Assembly (NCBI GenBank): GCA_903922605.1
Contig: CAIXUG010000089.1
Span: forward strand, 32,306-96,305
Reading direction: 5' to 3'
Source: an uncultured Verrucomicrobiota bacterium
GTDB lineage: Bacteria > Verrucomicrobiota > Verrucomicrobiia > Limisphaerales > UBA9464
DNA length: 64,000 bases
Shown: piece by piece, positions 24,818-36,089 of the stretch
Numbering within the stretch: position 1 is the stretch's first letter
How the letters are laid out: each line of letters starts with the position of its first letter
The notes under the pieces: generated by a model
Told to the model about the DNA's origin: nothing
Database searches by the model: none
What the model saw: the letters and a program-made list of their open reading frames with translations, nothing else
Translations under genes and position numbers: made by a program

Positions 24818-27800
24818 ATGACGAGCACCAGCCAGCCCGCGCCCACGCCCATCGGCGGCCCGTTCGACGACCTTGCGAACCTGGCCGCGCAGGTCGGCTT
24901 CGTGCCGGTCGCCATCGTGGCCCTGGCGGACGGCCCAGACCTGCGCGTGGACGGGCAGTTCGGCCTGGGCAGCGCGGAACTTCCCACGGCGCTGAACTTT
25001 GCCCGGCGCGTGCAGGCTAGCCCCGACTGGCTGGAGCTGCGGGACGTGCCCGAAGGCGCCCCGGTGGGTCTGCGCTGGTTTGCCGGGCTGCCCGTGCACA
25101 ACAATCAGGGCGAGTTTCTGGGCGTGCTGGGTGTGCTGGACCGGGCGCCCCGCCGGCTCACCACCCGCCAGCGGGCGGGCCTGCAGACCATCGCGCACGA
25201 GCTGGTGATCCATCTCGATCTGCGCCGGCATGCCACCAGCCTGACCCGCGCCACCGAGGAGCACCGCCGCACCGAGGCCGCGCTGCGCAACAGCGAGACC
25301 TTCTTCGAGGCGCTGGTGGAAAGCCTCCCGCAAAACATCTTCCGCAAGGATCTCACCGGGCGCTTCACGTTCGTGAACCGGCGTTTCTGCGAGACCGTCG
25401 GCCGCTCCCGCCAGGAACTGATCGGGCTGACGGATTACGACCTTTTCCCGCGCGAACTGGCCGCCAAATACCATCAGGACGACGAACGCGTCCTGCACTC
25501 CGGCGAGCTGCTGGAAACGACCGAGGTCAACGTCACTCCCGACGGGGAATCCCACTGGTTTCACGTCATCAAGACGCCCCTGCTCGATGCCACCGGCCAG
25601 ACGGTGGGGCTGCAGGGAATCTTCTGGGATGTGACCACCCAGCACCGGGCGCAGGCGGCACTGGCCCATGAGCGGGATCTGCTCCGGGCGCTGCTCGATT
25701 CCGCGCCCGACGCGATCTACTTCAAGGACCGTGACTCGAAAATCATCCGCGCCAGCCGGGCGCTGGCCCTGAAATTCGGCCTCACCGACGCCCGCCTGCT
25801 GGAAGGAAAGACAGACCACGACCTGTTCTCCAAGGAGCACGCCGATACCGCCCTGGCCGATGAACGGCGCGTGCTCGAAACCGGCGTGCCGCAGCTCGGC
25901 TTCACCGAAAAGGAGACCTGGAAGGACGGCCGCGTGACCTGGGCGCTGACCAGCAAGCTGCCGCTGCGCGATTCCTCCGGGAAGATCGTCGGCAGCTTCG
26001 GCATCTCGAAGGACATCACGGAGCTGAAGGCCGCGCAGGAGCGGCTCGAGCAGGCCGAGGCCAACTACCGCGGCATCGTGGAAAACGCGGTCGAAGGCAT
26101 CTTCCAGACGACGCCCGACGGGCACTACCGCAGCGCCAACCTCGCCCTGGCCCGCATCTACGGCTTCGACTCGCCCCGCGAGCTGATGGCCAAGCGCACC
26201 GACATTGAGCACCAGCTCTATGTCGATCCCAACCGCCGCCACGAGTTCGCCAGCGCCCTCCAGAAGTCCGACAAGGTGGACAAGTTCGAGAGCCAGGTGT
26301 ACCGCCGCGATGGCAGTGTCATCTGGATTTCAGAGAACGCCCGAGCCGTGCGCGACACGCAGAACCGGCTGCTCTACTACGAGGGTACGGTCGAGGACAT
26401 CACGGCCCGCAAGCGCGCCGAGGAGGAGCTGAACCGCGCCTACGCCGCCCTGGCCGCCGCCCGCGACGCCGCGGTGCAGAGCGCCAACTCCAAATCACAG
26501 TTCCTCGCCAACACGAGCCACGAGATCCGCACGCCGATGAACGCCATCATCGGCATGACGCGCCTGCTGCTCGACACACCGCTCACGGTCGAGCAGCGCG
26601 ACTACGCCGAGATGGTGCGCGATGCCGCCCATTCGCTGCTCACGATCATCAACGACATCCTCGACTTCTCGAAGCTGGAATCGGGCAAGGTCACCTTCGA
26701 GTCCGTCGATTTCGATCTGCGCGACACGATCGAGGACACCGCCGAACTCCTCGCCGAGCGTGCCTACAGCAAGCAGCTGGAGTTCGCCTGCTGGATCGAC
26801 CACCGCCTGCCCGCCGTCGCGTGCGGCGACGCCGGCCGCCTGCGCCAGGTCGTCACCAACCTGCTGGGCAACGCGATCAAGTTCACGCCGCACGGGGAGG
26901 TCACCCTGCGGGCGGAGCTGGCGGGGGAAAGTGACAGTGACATCACCCTGCGTATCGAGGTGAAGGACACGGGCATCGGCATCCGGCCGGAGGCGCAGGC
27001 GAAGATTTTTGAGGCCTTCGAGCAGGCGGACGGCTCGACAACGCGGCGGTTCGGCGGCACCGGGCTGGGTCTGGCCATCAGCCGCCAGCTCATCGAGCGC
27101 ATGGGCGGCAAGATCGGCCTGACGAGCGCCGAGGGAAAGGGCAGCGTGTTCTGGTTCACCGCGAAGCTGGGCCGCGCCGCTGCCGTCGCCGAAAGCCCGG
27201 CATCGGACACCGGAACCGCCCGGTTGCATGTGCTCGTCGTGGATGATCACGCGGCCACCCGCGAGGCGTTGCGGCACGAGTTTGAAGTGCTGCCCGTGGA
27301 TGCCGAATTCAGCGTCACTGCGGGCGAGGCGCTGGACCGTCTGCGCCGCGCGGAACGGTCGGTCCGGCCATTTGACGCGGTGCTGATCGAGCTGCAACCG
27401 CCGGACATGGACGGCCTGACATTCGCCCACGAGGCGCATTCCCTGCCCGGCCTGGCGTCATTGAGCGTCGTGCTGCTCGCCCCGCTGGGGCAGCGGCTCG
27501 ATCCCGGCCTGCTGCGCACAGTAGGCGTGGCCGGGCACATCGTGAAGCCCGTCAAGCAGGCGCGGCTGCGCGAGGTGGTCGGACGGCTGATCCGTGGTGA
27601 AAGCCTGCTCACCGCCGCCGACACGCGCCGCTTCAGCCAGAACGGCCTGGCGGGTCCGGCGGCCAACACCCGGCAGCTCCGCATTGTGCTGGCCGAGGAC
27701 AACGTGGTGAACCAGCGCGTCGCGCTCATCATGCTCAAAAAGCTCGGCCACTCCGCCACGCTGGCCGCCAACGGTCTTGAGGTGCTCGACCTGCTCGCCC

Positions 27801-28495
27801 GCCAGCAGTTCGACGTGGTGCTCATGGACTGCCAGATGCCCGAGCTGGACGGCTACGAGACGACCCGCCGGCTGCGGCGTATCGAGGCCGACGGCGAGTT
27901 CGGCAATCGCGCTCCGCACTACGTCATCGCGCTCACGGCCAACGCTATGGCGGGCGACCGCGAACGCTGCCTGGCCGCCGGCATGGATGATTTTGTCACC
28001 AAGCCGCTCGACGAGGTGGCGCTCACCGCCTCGCTGAAGCGCGCCGCCAACTATCTTTCCGCCCTGTCGGCCCCGAATCCGCTCGCCGCCAAACCGCTCG
28101 CGGGCGCGCCCGCACCGGCAGCGGCAGCGATTGCCTCGGCACCGGCCGAGGATCTGCCCACTTTGAATCCCAAGGCGCTCGACGTGTACCGGATTCCCGA
28201 GGATCCCGGCGCGCTGGGGGAATTGATCGGGATGTTCCTCGGCGACATTCCTTCCCGGGTCGAGGCCATCCGCGCCGCAATCAACGCCCGCGACATCGAG
28301 GCGTTGAAAGCCGCGGCGCACACGCTCAAGGGCAGTGCCGGCAACCTCGGCGGCCTGCGGCTTGCCAGCCTGTGCTCCGAGGTCGAAAAGCTCACCAAGA
28401 CCGGCGATTGGGAAAGCCTCCGTCCGCGCCTGGCGGAGATCGAAGCCGAGGCCGGCAGGCTGCTTACCGCCCTGACAGAAGTGGCCAAGCAGTAG
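24818..28495 (+). CDS. Hybrid sensor histidine kinase with GAF, PAS, two REC and Hpt domains
   Basis: 1225 residues, no transmembrane segment, so it is cytoplasmic. Order: GAF-like (about 15-140), three PAS domains (about 160-290, 295-405, 415-535; each ends in a VTTQ, DITEL or VEDITARK linker), HisKA with [15 protein letters not shown] (His568), HATPase ([15 protein letters not shown]), REC1, REC2 and Hpt. REC2 has the acceptor Asp1004 ([15 protein letters not shown]). Hpt has His1168 ([15 protein letters not shown]). REC1 has Glu858 where the acceptor Asp belongs ([12 protein letters not shown]). It is a BarA/ArcB-type phosphorelay hub. No dedicated response regulator lies beside it. Confidence 0.92.
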   Translation: MTSTSQPAPTPIGGPFDDLANLAAQVGFVPVAIVALADGPDLRVDGQFGLGSAELPTALNFARRVQASPDWLELRDVPEGAPVGLRWFAGLPVHNNQGEFLGVLGVLDRAPRRLTTRQRAGLQTIAHELVIHLDLRRHATSLTRATEEHRRTEAALRNSETFFEALVESLPQNIFRKDLTGRFTFVNRRFCETVGRSRQELIGLTDYDLFPRELAAKYHQDDERVLHSGELLETTEVNVTPDGESHWFHVIKTPLLDATGQTVGLQGIFWDVTTQHRAQAALAHERDLLRALLDSAPDAIYFKDRDSKIIRASRALALKFGLTDARLLEGKTDHDLFSKEHADTALADERRVLETGVPQLGFTEKETWKDGRVTWALTSKLPLRDSSGKIVGSFGISKDITELKAAQERLEQAEANYRGIVENAVEGIFQTTPDGHYRSANLALARIYGFDSPRELMAKRTDIEHQLYVDPNRRHEFASALQKSDKVDKFESQVYRRDGSVIWISENARAVRDTQNRLLYYEGTVEDITARKRAEEELNRAYAALAAARDAAVQSANSKSQFLANTSHEIRTPMNAIIGMTRLLLDTPLTVEQRDYAEMVRDAAHSLLTIINDILDFSKLESGKVTFESVDFDLRDTIEDTAELLAERAYSKQLEFACWIDHRLPAVACGDAGRLRQVVTNLLGNAIKFTPHGEVTLRAELAGESDSDITLRIEVKDTGIGIRPEAQAKIFEAFEQADGSTTRRFGGTGLGLAISRQLIERMGGKIGLTSAEGKGSVFWFTAKLGRAAAVAESPASDTGTARLHVLVVDDHAATREALRHEFEVLPVDAEFSVTAGEALDRLRRAERSVRPFDAVLIELQPPDMDGLTFAHEAHSLPGLASLSVVLLAPLGQRLDPGLLRTVGVAGHIVKPVKQARLREVVGRLIRGESLLTAADTRRFSQNGLAGPAANTRQLRIVLAEDNVVNQRVALIMLKKLGHSATLAANGLEVLDLLARQQFDVVLMDCQMPELDGYETTRRLRRIEADGEFGNRAPHYVIALTANAMAGDRERCLAAGMDDFVTKPLDEVALTASLKRAANYLSALSAPNPLAAKPLAGAPAPAAAAIASAPAEDLPTLNPKALDVYRIPEDPGALGELIGMFLGDIPSRVEAIRAAINARDIEALKAAAHTLKGSAGNLGGLRLASLCSEVEKLTKTGDWESLRPRLAEIEAEAGRLLTALTEVAKQ

Positions 28496-28540
28496 GCACA
28501 GTAATCCCCGGCCACAGAGGCAACCCCGTCGGCGGACACT

Positions 28541-29374
28541 TCACACCGTCCGGCGCACAAATTCGCCGACGAACTTGGTGGCGAACGCTTCGCGCTGCTT
28601 GGCCAGCTCCAGCACTTCCAAGTGCGACACCACTTGTCCTTTCCCGCCTAGTCCGGCGGCGGCGTTGGTGATGCAGCTCACCCCGGCCACCTTGAGCCCA
28701 CACTGCCGCGCCACGATTGCTTCCGGCACCGTGCTCATGCCGACTGCGTCGGCGCCCAGCGTGCGGAAGGCGCGGATTTCTGCCGGGGTTTCAAAGCTTG
28801 GCCCGCTCACCGCGAGATAGACGCCCTCGTGGCATTTGACGCTCGCCGCCTTGGCTGCCTGTTTCAGCTTCGCCCGCAGGGTCGGCTCGTAGGTGGCGGT
28901 CAGGTCCACGAAGCGGTTCAGCCCGGCCGGTTCGGGGCCGCGCAGCGGGTTGGCACCCATGAAATTGATGTGGTCCGTTAGCGCCATGAAGTCGCCGACG
29001 CGGAACTTCGCGTTGATGCCGCCCGCCGCATTGGTCAGCAGCAGCGTCTGCACGCCCACGGCCGCCAGCACACGAGTGGAAAAGGTGGATTCCACCAGCT
29101 CAAAGCCCTCGTAGTAATGTGCCCGCCCCGCCAGCAGCGCCACCGGAACGCCCTGCCATTCGCCGATGATCAGCCGGCCCGCATGCCCCGGCACCGTGCC
29201 CACCGGGAAGCCCGGCAGATCACGGTACGGAAACTCGCGCTCCACGGTCACCGCCTGCGCAATCGCCCCAAAGCCGCTGCCGAGCACGATGCCCAGCTTG
29301 GGCCGAAGCTGGGTACGCTGGGCAATGAGGGCGGCGGTGGTGGCCGGATTGGGCAGGCGGCTTTTATTGGGCAT
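28541..29374 (-). CDS. Purine-nucleoside phosphorylase (trimeric type)
   Basis: 277 residues. The signature features are LGIVLGSGFGAIA with the phosphate-binding Ser, VPGHAGRLIIGEW, AGRAHYYEGFE, LTNAAGGIN, YLAVSGPSFETPAEIR and ADAVGMSTVPEAIVAR, then CITNAAAG with the base-recognising Asn. It cleaves inosine or guanosine with phosphate to the base and ribose-1-phosphate in purine salvage. Length and motifs fit the low-molecular-mass PNP class (punA/pnp), not the hexameric DeoD class. It is convergent with the sensor kinase gene. Confidence 0.92.
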   Translation of the reverse strand: MPNKSRLPNPATTAALIAQRTQLRPKLGIVLGSGFGAIAQAVTVEREFPYRDLPGFPVGTVPGHAGRLIIGEWQGVPVALLAGRAHYYEGFELVESTFSTRVLAAVGVQTLLLTNAAGGINAKFRVGDFMALTDHINFMGANPLRGPEPAGLNRFVDLTATYEPTLRAKLKQAAKAASVKCHEGVYLAVSGPSFETPAEIRAFRTLGADAVGMSTVPEAIVARQCGLKVAGVSCITNAAAGLGGKGQVVSHLEVLELAKQREAFATKFVGEFVRRTV

Positions 29375-29407
29375 AAACGAAATCGCAGTTCGATTATCGG
29401 CAGTAGT

Positions 29408-29788
29408 TCAGGGGCTCAGCACGATCATCAAAACCGCCAGGACCTTGAAGGCGATGAGGCACCACGCAAGGTACAAAGACAGTTTCGTGGAGGTAATATG
29501 CGAATAAAACAGTCCGCCGCATCCGCCACAGCGGAGCCGCGCTTTTTTACCGCTGCGCCACAGCATCGCGCCAAACAGCCCGGTCAGCAGAAAGACGACG
29601 AGGCTCCATGGGCGAACAAAAATGGCGACGCGTTCGTGCGCCGAAGTCTCACCACACGAGGGACACCGGGGTTGGCGAACAGGTTCCACGGGCACCGGCG
29701 CGGGGTCTTCCGAAAGCAAGGTGCCGCATTCCTGGCAGATGTAGGCCGCCGGATCGTTTTCGCGACCGCAATAGGAACATTGCTTCAT
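29408..29788 (-). CDS. Zinc-ribbon membrane protein
   Basis: 126 residues. Two zinc ribbons come first, CSYCGRENDPAAYICQECG and CPSCGETS; another Cys set (CGGCGGLF) lies between two transmembrane segments (WSLVVFLLTGLFGAML and YLAWCLIAFKVLAVLMIVL). It has the layout of small zinc-ribbon-plus-membrane proteins of unknown role that are common in Verrucomicrobia. It is divergent from the moeB-like gene about 70 bases away. Function unknown. Confidence 0.7.
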   Translation of the reverse strand: MKQCSYCGRENDPAAYICQECGTLLSEDPAPVPVEPVRQPRCPSCGETSAHERVAIFVRPWSLVVFLLTGLFGAMLWRSGKKARLRCGGCGGLFYSHITSTKLSLYLAWCLIAFKVLAVLMIVLSP

Positions 29789-29855
29789 CCTGGTTTTGGA
29801 GCCGCCAAACTTCCCTTGCCCGCCCGACTTCGGCTTCTACGCTGCCGGGGCTTTT

Positions 29856-31007
29856 ATGATCGACCTTACGAACGAGGAAATCCGTCGTTACTCGCGCCAC
29901 CTGATCCTTCCGGAAGTCGGCCTGGCCGGCCAAAAGAAAATCCGCAATGCCAGCGTCCTGTGCATCGGCGCGGGCGGTCTCGGCTCGCCCATCGCCCTGT
30001 ACCTCGCGGCCGCGGGCATCGGCAAGATTGGCATCGTGGACTTCGACACGGTCGATTACTCAAACCTTCAGCGGCAGATCCTCCACAGCGACGCCGACGT
30101 GGGCGTGTCCAAGGCCGATTCCGCCAAGGCCACGATCAACGCGCTGAACCCGAACGTCGAGGTGGTGCTCTACAAGACGCGCATCTCGTCGGAGAATGCC
30201 CTCGATATCATTCGTCCGTACGACATCGTCGTGGATGGCACGGACAATTTCCCGACGCGCTACCTCACCAACGACGCCTGCGTGCTGCTGAAGAAGCCGA
30301 ACGTGTACGGCTCCATTTTCCGCTTCGAGGGTCAGGCCAGCGTCTTCGCGCCGCATCTCGGCGGGCCCTGCTACCGCTGCCTTTATCCCGAACCGCCGCC
30401 GCCCGGCATGGTGCCGAGCTGTGCGGAGGGCGGCGTGCTGGGCGTGCTGCCCGGCATCATCGGCTGCATCCAGGCCACCGAGATTCTGAAGCTCGCGCTC
30501 GGCAAGGGCACGACGCTCATCGGCCGTCTCATGCTCTTCAACGCGCTCGACATGAAGTTCCGCGAGCTGAAGCTGCGCCGCGATCCCAAGTGCCCCGTGT
30601 GCGGCGATCACCCGACCGTCACCGAGCTGATCGACTACGAGATGTTCTGCGGCGTGGTGCCCGAGCCCTTGAATCCGGGACAAAATCCCGACGAGGTGAC
30701 CGTGCAGCAGATGAAGGCGGCGCTGGATGACCCGAAGCTGGGCATCAAGGTGATCGACGTGCGCGACCCCGACGAATACGAGATCGCCCACGTCGCCGGC
30801 GTGCCGCAGATCCCGCTCGGGACGCTGCCGCAGCGTTTCACCGAGCTGGACCCGAACACGCAGATCTACCTGCACTGCAAGTCGGGCAAGCGCTCGATGA
30901 AGGCGCTCGAATTCCTGCGCCAGCAGGGCTTCAAGTATGTGAAGAGCGTGAAGGGCGGCATCAGCGCCTGGAGCGACGAGATTGACCACTCGGTGCCGAA
31001 GTATTGA
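29856..31007 (+). CDS. moeB: MoeB/ThiF-type adenylyltransferase with C-terminal rhodanese domain
   Basis: 383 residues from ATG 29856 (MIDLTNEEIRRYSRH). The E1-like domain has the nucleotide loop VLCIGAGGLGSPIALYL, the Arg finger NLQRQILH, DGTDNFPTRYL, and zinc Cys pairs (CYRCLYP, CPVCG). Then comes a rhodanese domain with IDVRDPDEYEIAHV and the active-site loop YLHCKSGKRSM (Cys). This MoeZ/MoeBR layout adenylates the C-terminus of a sulfur-carrier protein (MoaD or ThiS type) and hands sulfur to it, for molybdopterin, thiamine or cysteine synthesis. No carrier gene is adjacent, so the pathway is not fixed. Confidence 0.9.
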   Translation: MIDLTNEEIRRYSRHLILPEVGLAGQKKIRNASVLCIGAGGLGSPIALYLAAAGIGKIGIVDFDTVDYSNLQRQILHSDADVGVSKADSAKATINALNPNVEVVLYKTRISSENALDIIRPYDIVVDGTDNFPTRYLTNDACVLLKKPNVYGSIFRFEGQASVFAPHLGGPCYRCLYPEPPPPGMVPSCAEGGVLGVLPGIIGCIQATEILKLALGKGTTLIGRLMLFNALDMKFRELKLRRDPKCPVCGDHPTVTELIDYEMFCGVVPEPLNPGQNPDEVTVQQMKAALDDPKLGIKVIDVRDPDEYEIAHVAGVPQIPLGTLPQRFTELDPNTQIYLHCKSGKRSMKALEFLRQQGFKYVKSVKGGISAWSDEIDHSVPKY

Positions 31008-31072
31008 AAGCTGAAGACTCGCTCGCCCGAATAGGAAGGCGACGATTTCATAGGCAGATGCAGAATCGCGAT

Positions 31073-31202
31073 AGCGTCTTGGACTGCGCGAGCCCTCTCG
31101 CGCTTTCGACTGCCGGATCGACGGACGATGGGCAGAAGCATGACTATCTCTTGTCGGCTGCCTCGACCAAAGCGGTAGAGGACTACCGCACTCCAAGACG
31201 CT
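31073..31202. repeat. REPIN-like element (AGCGTCTTGGACTGCG ends)
   Basis: The terminal inverted repeats agcgtcttggactgcg (31073-31088) and cgcactccaagacgct (31187-31202) match at 15 of 16 bases. Inner complementary words also occur: cgctttcgactg facing caaagcggtag. There is no ORF. It lies between convergent genes, typical for a non-autonomous REP doublet. Confidence 0.75.
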
Positions 31203-31237
31203 ACCGCGAACACTCACACCACAAGCCTGGTCACCCT

Positions 31238-32068
31238 TTACAGCACCAGCCGCCCGTGCTGCTTGAGCCAGGCCTCGGCGGCCTCGTAACCGGGGCAGAG
31301 GCTCTTCACCTCGGCCCAGAAGCGTGGGCTGTGGTTCATCTGCCGCAGGTGCGCCAGCTCGTGCAGGATGATGTAGTCGCTCACCTCGGGCGGGATCTGC
31401 ACCAGCCGCCAGTTCAAGGAGATCACTCCCCGGCGTGAGCAACTGCCCCAGCGCGTCCGCTGGCTGCGGACGCTCACGCGGCGCAAGCGCTCGCGGAGGC
31501 CGTGCTGACCGGCCAGCTCCAGCGCGCGGGCCGGCAGGGTCTTCGCCGCAAACCGGCGCATCGCAACCTCGACCTGCGGGCGGAGATCGGCGACGGCGGG
31601 ATCGATCTTGAATTCCAATTCGCCCACGCGACCGGTGGCCGGATTTTCCCCTTCGGCCGGCTTCAACACCAGTTCCAGCTCCACGCCGCCGAACAGAGTT
31701 TTGCCACCGGCTTGGAAGGGCTGGGGACCGTGCGGACTGGCCAGGTGCCGTTGCAGCCGTTCGGCGAGCCACACGTCATTCTCAGCCACGAAGCGCCGGG
31801 CTTCGGCGATCGTGCCGCGCCGGGGAATGGTGCAGCGGGCCGTGCCATCGCGCCGGAAGAGCAGCCGGTAGCGCCGCGCGCGCGGATGCCGCACATAGAT
31901 CACGGTGACGGTACCCGAGGCGAGGCGAAGCTGTTCGCGTTCCGCCTCCTGCGCGGAAGGCGGAGTCACCGCCTTTTCAATCCGCCGCCATAGCGTGGAG
32001 AAAAAATCGAGCTGGCCGGCGTCACGCACGGTTTCCGTCGAGCGGGAGCCCGGAAGGCGCGCCGCCAT
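31238..32068 (-). CDS. YgjP/M48-like metallopeptidase domain protein
   Basis: About 276 residues from ATG 32068; a GTG at 32029 would give a shorter overlap with the upstream gene. The domain (PF01863 type) has the zinc motif [16 protein letters not shown] near the C-terminus, preceded by [19 protein letters not shown], and an N-terminal [20 protein letters not shown] segment. These proteins are predicted cytoplasmic metalloproteases related to WLM and SprT folds; the substrates are unknown. The start region overlaps the end of the ferredoxin gene by about 47 bases (or 8 with GTG), so they are likely co-transcribed. Confidence 0.85.
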   Translation of the reverse strand: MAARLPGSRSTETVRDAGQLDFFSTLWRRIEKAVTPPSAQEAEREQLRLASGTVTVIYVRHPRARRYRLLFRRDGTARCTIPRRGTIAEARRFVAENDVWLAERLQRHLASPHGPQPFQAGGKTLFGGVELELVLKPAEGENPATGRVGELEFKIDPAVADLRPQVEVAMRRFAAKTLPARALELAGQHGLRERLRRVSVRSQRTRWGSCSRRGVISLNWRLVQIPPEVSDYIILHELAHLRQMNHSPRFWAEVKSLCPGYEAAEAWLKQHGRLVL

Positions 32069-32447
32069 CGGCCGGACGGTCGAGCGGGTTCTGGAGGAAG
32101 GCGTATTCGGTAACGGGACGGCCATGGATCAAATGTTCCTGAATGATGCGCTCCAGCACTTCCGGCGCGCACGAGTGATACCAGACACCCTCGGGATAGA
32201 CCACCGCAACGGGACCGCGCAGGCAGACCTGGAGGCAGTTGGCCTTCGTACGCGCAACGAGCGCCTGCGGACCGACGAGCCCAAGCTCCTTCAGCCGGCG
32301 CTTGAGGTAATCCCACGCGACGAGGCCGGTTTCCTTGTCGCAGCACTTCGGCTTGGTCTGGTCGGCGCAAAGAAAGATGTGCCGTCGCACCGTGGGCAGG
32401 CCGAGATCGGCGGCGGCCACGGACAGTTCGGTGGCGTCGGATGACAT
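32022..32447 (-). CDS. Thioredoxin-like [2Fe-2S] ferredoxin
   Basis: 141 residues from ATG 32447 ([16 protein letters not shown]); the TTG six codons upstream is less likely. The motif [14 protein letters not shown] with later [18 protein letters not shown] is that of (2Fe-2S) ferredoxins with a thioredoxin-like fold, and GVWYHSC is also typical. It carries electrons in the cytoplasm; the partner is unknown. It lies upstream of and overlaps the metallopeptidase gene. The C-terminal 20 residues ([14 protein letters not shown]) are low-complexity and probably family-specific. Confidence 0.85.
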   Translation of the reverse strand: MSSDATELSVAAADLGLPTVRRHIFLCADQTKPKCCDKETGLVAWDYLKRRLKELGLVGPQALVARTKANCLQVCLRGPVAVVYPEGVWYHSCAPEVLERIIQEHLIHGRPVTEYAFLQNPLDRPADGGAPSGLPLDGNRA

Positions 32448-32462
32448 GGCGGGATTCAACGG

Positions 32463-32602
32463 CAAAAGGAAAAAGGAAAAAGGAAAAAGGCCGGTAGCCT
32501 GAACAACCCCGCGCCTCCTTTCTCACTTTGAATTTTGAGCTTTGAGCTTTGCCTCCACCTCTCCCTTCTGCCTTTTTCCTTTTGCCTTTTTCCTTTTACC
32601 TT
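32463..32602. repeat. Purine/pyrimidine-strand inverted repeat
   Basis: The left arm has ggaaaaaggaaaaagg words (32463-32490); the right arm has tgcctttttccttttgcc words (about 32568-32600). Between them lie tttgagctttgagctttg copies. The arms complement each other, so the divergent promoter gap between the ferredoxin and the ACT protein can form a long hairpin. It resembles other interspersed repeats in the window. Confidence 0.65.
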
Positions 32603-32608
32603 CTGCCC

Positions 32609-33084
32609 ATGCCGCTCGGCTCCGTTTCTTCCACCCGCACCGCCAGGGGGCGCACGCCCGATCCAGCGACCCAGTTCAGCGTGTTCATCCCGAACAAACT
32701 CGGGCGCATGCACGACGTGGTCCGTACGTTGGCCGCGCAGGAGGTCCACGTGCTCGCCCTCACCCTGCTCGACACGACCGACAGCACGATCATCCGCCTG
32801 ATCGTGGACGATCCGGACCGCGCCCGCGAGCTGCTGACGAAGCACGCCTTCCCGTTCACCGAGACCAAGCTGGTGGTGGTGGAAATCGAGGGTGAACGCC
32901 AGTTGGGCGACGTGCTCGCCGCGCTGCTCGAGGCCGAGCTGAACATCCATTACACCTATCCGCTGCTGACCCGGCCCGGCGGCAAATCAGCCCTGGCCAT
33001 CAGCCTGGAACATCCGGATGTCGCGGAGGACGCGCTGAAGCGGCATCAGTTCACCGTACTTTACCAGGGAGACCTCTCGCGGTG

Positions 33085-33085
<1 letters not shown>
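32609..33085 (+). CDS. ACT-domain protein
   Basis: 158 residues from ATG 32609 (MPLGSVSSTRTARGR). Two ACT-like halves are visible: FSVFIPNKLGRMHDVVRTLA with VHVLALTLLDTTDSTIIRLIVDD, and a second from about residue 85, VVVEIEGERQLGDVLAALLEAELNIHYTYPLL. The pattern matches small stand-alone ACT regulators that bind amino acids. The ligand is not known. The stop (TGATG at 33083-33087) overlaps the next gene start, so the GT9 gene is coupled. Longer starts upstream lie in the pyrimidine repeat and are rejected. Confidence 0.75.
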
Positions 33086-34266
<1,181 letters not shown>

Positions 34267-34269
34267 GCC

Positions 34270-34345
34270 TCAGCGCTGAAAGCACGTCTGAATAATGCCT
34301 GGGGTGAAGCGAACACTGTGAGCGAAGCCCCAGAGGAAGCCTCTT
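34270..34345. repeat. Interspersed repeat (TGCCTGGGGTGAAGCGAAC family)
   Basis: It contains cagcgctgaaagcacgtctg followed by tgcctggggtgaagcgaac and agcgaagccccag. The same series of words, with few changes, occurs at about 60308-60380. The two halves of the inner part (ctggggt...gccccag) form a hairpin. It sits between convergent genes. Confidence 0.7.
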
Positions 34346-34368
34346 CAGATCGATCTGAGGCTTGCCCC

Positions 34369-35763
34369 TCACCCTGCCAGCCGCGTCAGCAGCCGCTCGT
34401 GGATGTTTCCGAAGCCGCCGTTGCTGAACACGCACACGACGTCACCGGGCTTCGCGCCGGCGGCGATATGCTCGATGATGCTTTCCACCGTCGGCAGGTA
34501 GGCGGCGGGCTTGCCGGTCAATTTCAGATCCTGCATGAGCCGCTCGGGATTCAGGCGCTCGTTCGGCGGGAGCTGTTCCAGCTTCGCCACTTCGGCCACC
34601 ACCACGACATCGGCGCGCTCAAGGGCGTCCACGAGTTCGGATTGGAAGAGGTTGCGGCGGGTCGTGTTCGACCGCGGCTCGAAGACAGCCCATAGCCGGC
34701 GACCCGGGAATTTCACCCGCAACGCGCGCAACGTTTCGCGAATCGCGGTCGGATGATGGCCAAAGTCATCCACCACCGCGACGCCGCGAGCTTCGCCCCG
34801 CACGGTCATGCGCCGCTGGACTCCCTGGAACGTCGCGAACGCCTTCTGGATCTGCGCGTCGCTCACGCCGCAATGCCGGGCGCAGGCCACGACGGCCAAG
34901 GCGTTGCGGACATTCAGCTCACCGATGAGAGGGATTTGGAATTTGAAGTTCGAAAGTTGAAATTCCGAGCCCTCGGCTCCGAGCTGGATGCCGCTCGCGC
35001 GAATCTCGTTCGCCTCGCCCAGGCCGAAGCGCTTCACAGGGCAATGCTTCACATTGAGCAGCGGAGCCAGGTTGGCTTCGTCGCCATTGGCCAGCAGCAG
35101 GCCGTTGCGCGGGATGAGATTGATGAAGCGCCGGAAGGCCAGCTGGATGTCCGCAATGGAGCCGAAGATGTCGGCGTGGTCCATCTCCAGGTTGTTGATG
35201 ATCGCGACCTCGGGCAGGTAGTGGACAAACTTGCTGCGCTTGTCGAAGAAGGCGGTGTCGTACTCGTCGCCCTCGATCACAAACCACTCCGAGTCCGTGA
35301 AGCGGGCACCCTGGCCGAGATTCGTGGGGATGCCGCCGATCAGGAAGGAAGGATTCAGCCCGGCGCTTTCCAGCACCCAGGCAAGCATCGAGGTGGTCGT
35401 GGTCTTGCCGTGCGTGCCGGTCACGACCAGCGAGCGTTTGCCGCGGATGAAGTATTCCTTGAGCAGTTCGGGCAGTGAGCAGTAGCGCAGCTTGCGGTCG
35501 AGCACGTACTCGGCCTCGGCATTACCGCGCGAGATGGCGTTGCCGATGACCACGAGGTCGGGCTTATGGGCTAGGTTGGCTTCGGCATACCCCGCCTTCA
35601 ACGCGATGCCCCGTTCCGCGAGGAAGGTGGACATTGGCGGATAGATCACGTCCTGGTCGGAGCCGGTGACCTGGAAGCCGCGGTCGCGCATGGCCACGGC
35701 GGCGCTGGCCATGGCGGTCCCGCCGATGCCGATGAAATGGACGCTGCGAATCTCAGTGAGCAC
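34369..35763 (-). CDS. mpl: UDP-N-acetylmuramate:L-alanyl-gamma-D-glutamyl-meso-diaminopimelate ligase
   Basis: 464 residues from GTG 35763 (VLTEIRSVHFIGIGGTAM). Mur ligase features: the N-terminal HFIGIGGTAMASAA loop, TGTHGKTTTTSMLAWVL (P-loop), ADIFGSIADIQLAF, and VVDDFGHHPTAIRETL plus PRSNTTRRNLFQ, which separate Mpl from MurC. It reattaches recycled tripeptide to UDP-MurNAc in peptidoglycan recycling. A short low-complexity insert (SEFQLSNFKFQIP, about 34930-34966) interrupts the central domain just before IGELNVRNALA. Translation upstream of 35763 is not convincing. Confidence 0.92.
   Translation of the reverse strand: MLTEIRSVHFIGIGGTAMASAAVAMRDRGFQVTGSDQDVIYPPMSTFLAERGIALKAGYAEANLAHKPDLVVIGNAISRGNAEAEYVLDRKLRYCSLPELLKEYFIRGKRSLVVTGTHGKTTTTSMLAWVLESAGLNPSFLIGGIPTNLGQGARFTDSEWFVIEGDEYDTAFFDKRSKFVHYLPEVAIINNLEMDHADIFGSIADIQLAFRRFINLIPRNGLLLANGDEANLAPLLNVKHCPVKRFGLGEANEIRASGIQLGAEGSEFQLSNFKFQIPLIGELNVRNALAVVACARHCGVSDAQIQKAFATFQGVQRRMTVRGEARGVAVVDDFGHHPTAIRETLRALRVKFPGRRLWAVFEPRSNTTRRNLFQSELVDALERADVVVVAEVAKLEQLPPNERLNPERLMQDLKLTGKPAAYLPTVESIIEHIAAGAKPGDVVCVFSNGGFGNIHERLLTRLAG
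34930..34966 (-). repeat. In-frame repeat insertion in mpl
   Basis: DNA of the type ggatttggaatttgaagttc, A/T-rich and unlike the rest of the gene, encodes EFQLSNFKFQIP. It interrupts the conserved stretch before GELNVRNALAV. It resembles the ttgaattttgagctttgagc word family in the intergenic repeat at 32463-32602. Confidence 0.6.
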
Positions 35764-36089
35764 GGAGGGAGCGTGGGATTTCCGCGCGCGGGGAAAAGGA
35801 AAACTTGCCCACAACTGAGAGCCCGTCTGAAAATTGGGAAGGGTGCCGCGGCGAGGGATTTTGGCCGGGGGCGAGGCGGGACGGGCGGAGCATCCCCGCA
35901 GCGGGCTGTGACGCCCGGGCCAACGAAGCGCCCGGCCAAAAGCCCTGCCTCCCGGAGGGTTTTCGCGGTGGGGGCCGGATGGCCGCGTTGCTCCTCGGTC
36001 AGAGACCGCTACGGGTATCCTCCCTCGTCGCGCCGTGCCCTGCGGCTCCCACCGCGAAAACAGCACCCTTCCGAATTTTCAGACGGGCT
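35764..36089. other. Intergenic region filled by a MITE-like element
   Basis: Between mpl and the M56 peptidase gene. Apart from about 50 bases next to the mpl start, the whole stretch is the element at 35818-36091. No ORF in it shows a protein-like pattern. Confidence 0.6.

Noticed and set aside
29408..31007. Thiamine or molybdopterin operon around moeB
   Set aside because: No thiS, moaD, moaE, thiG or moeA-like gene lies in the window; neighbours are unrelated.
30060..31772. Minus-strand frame of 570 codons spanning the moeB-like and metallopeptidase genes
   Set aside because: Runs through the REP element and two real genes; no family pattern.
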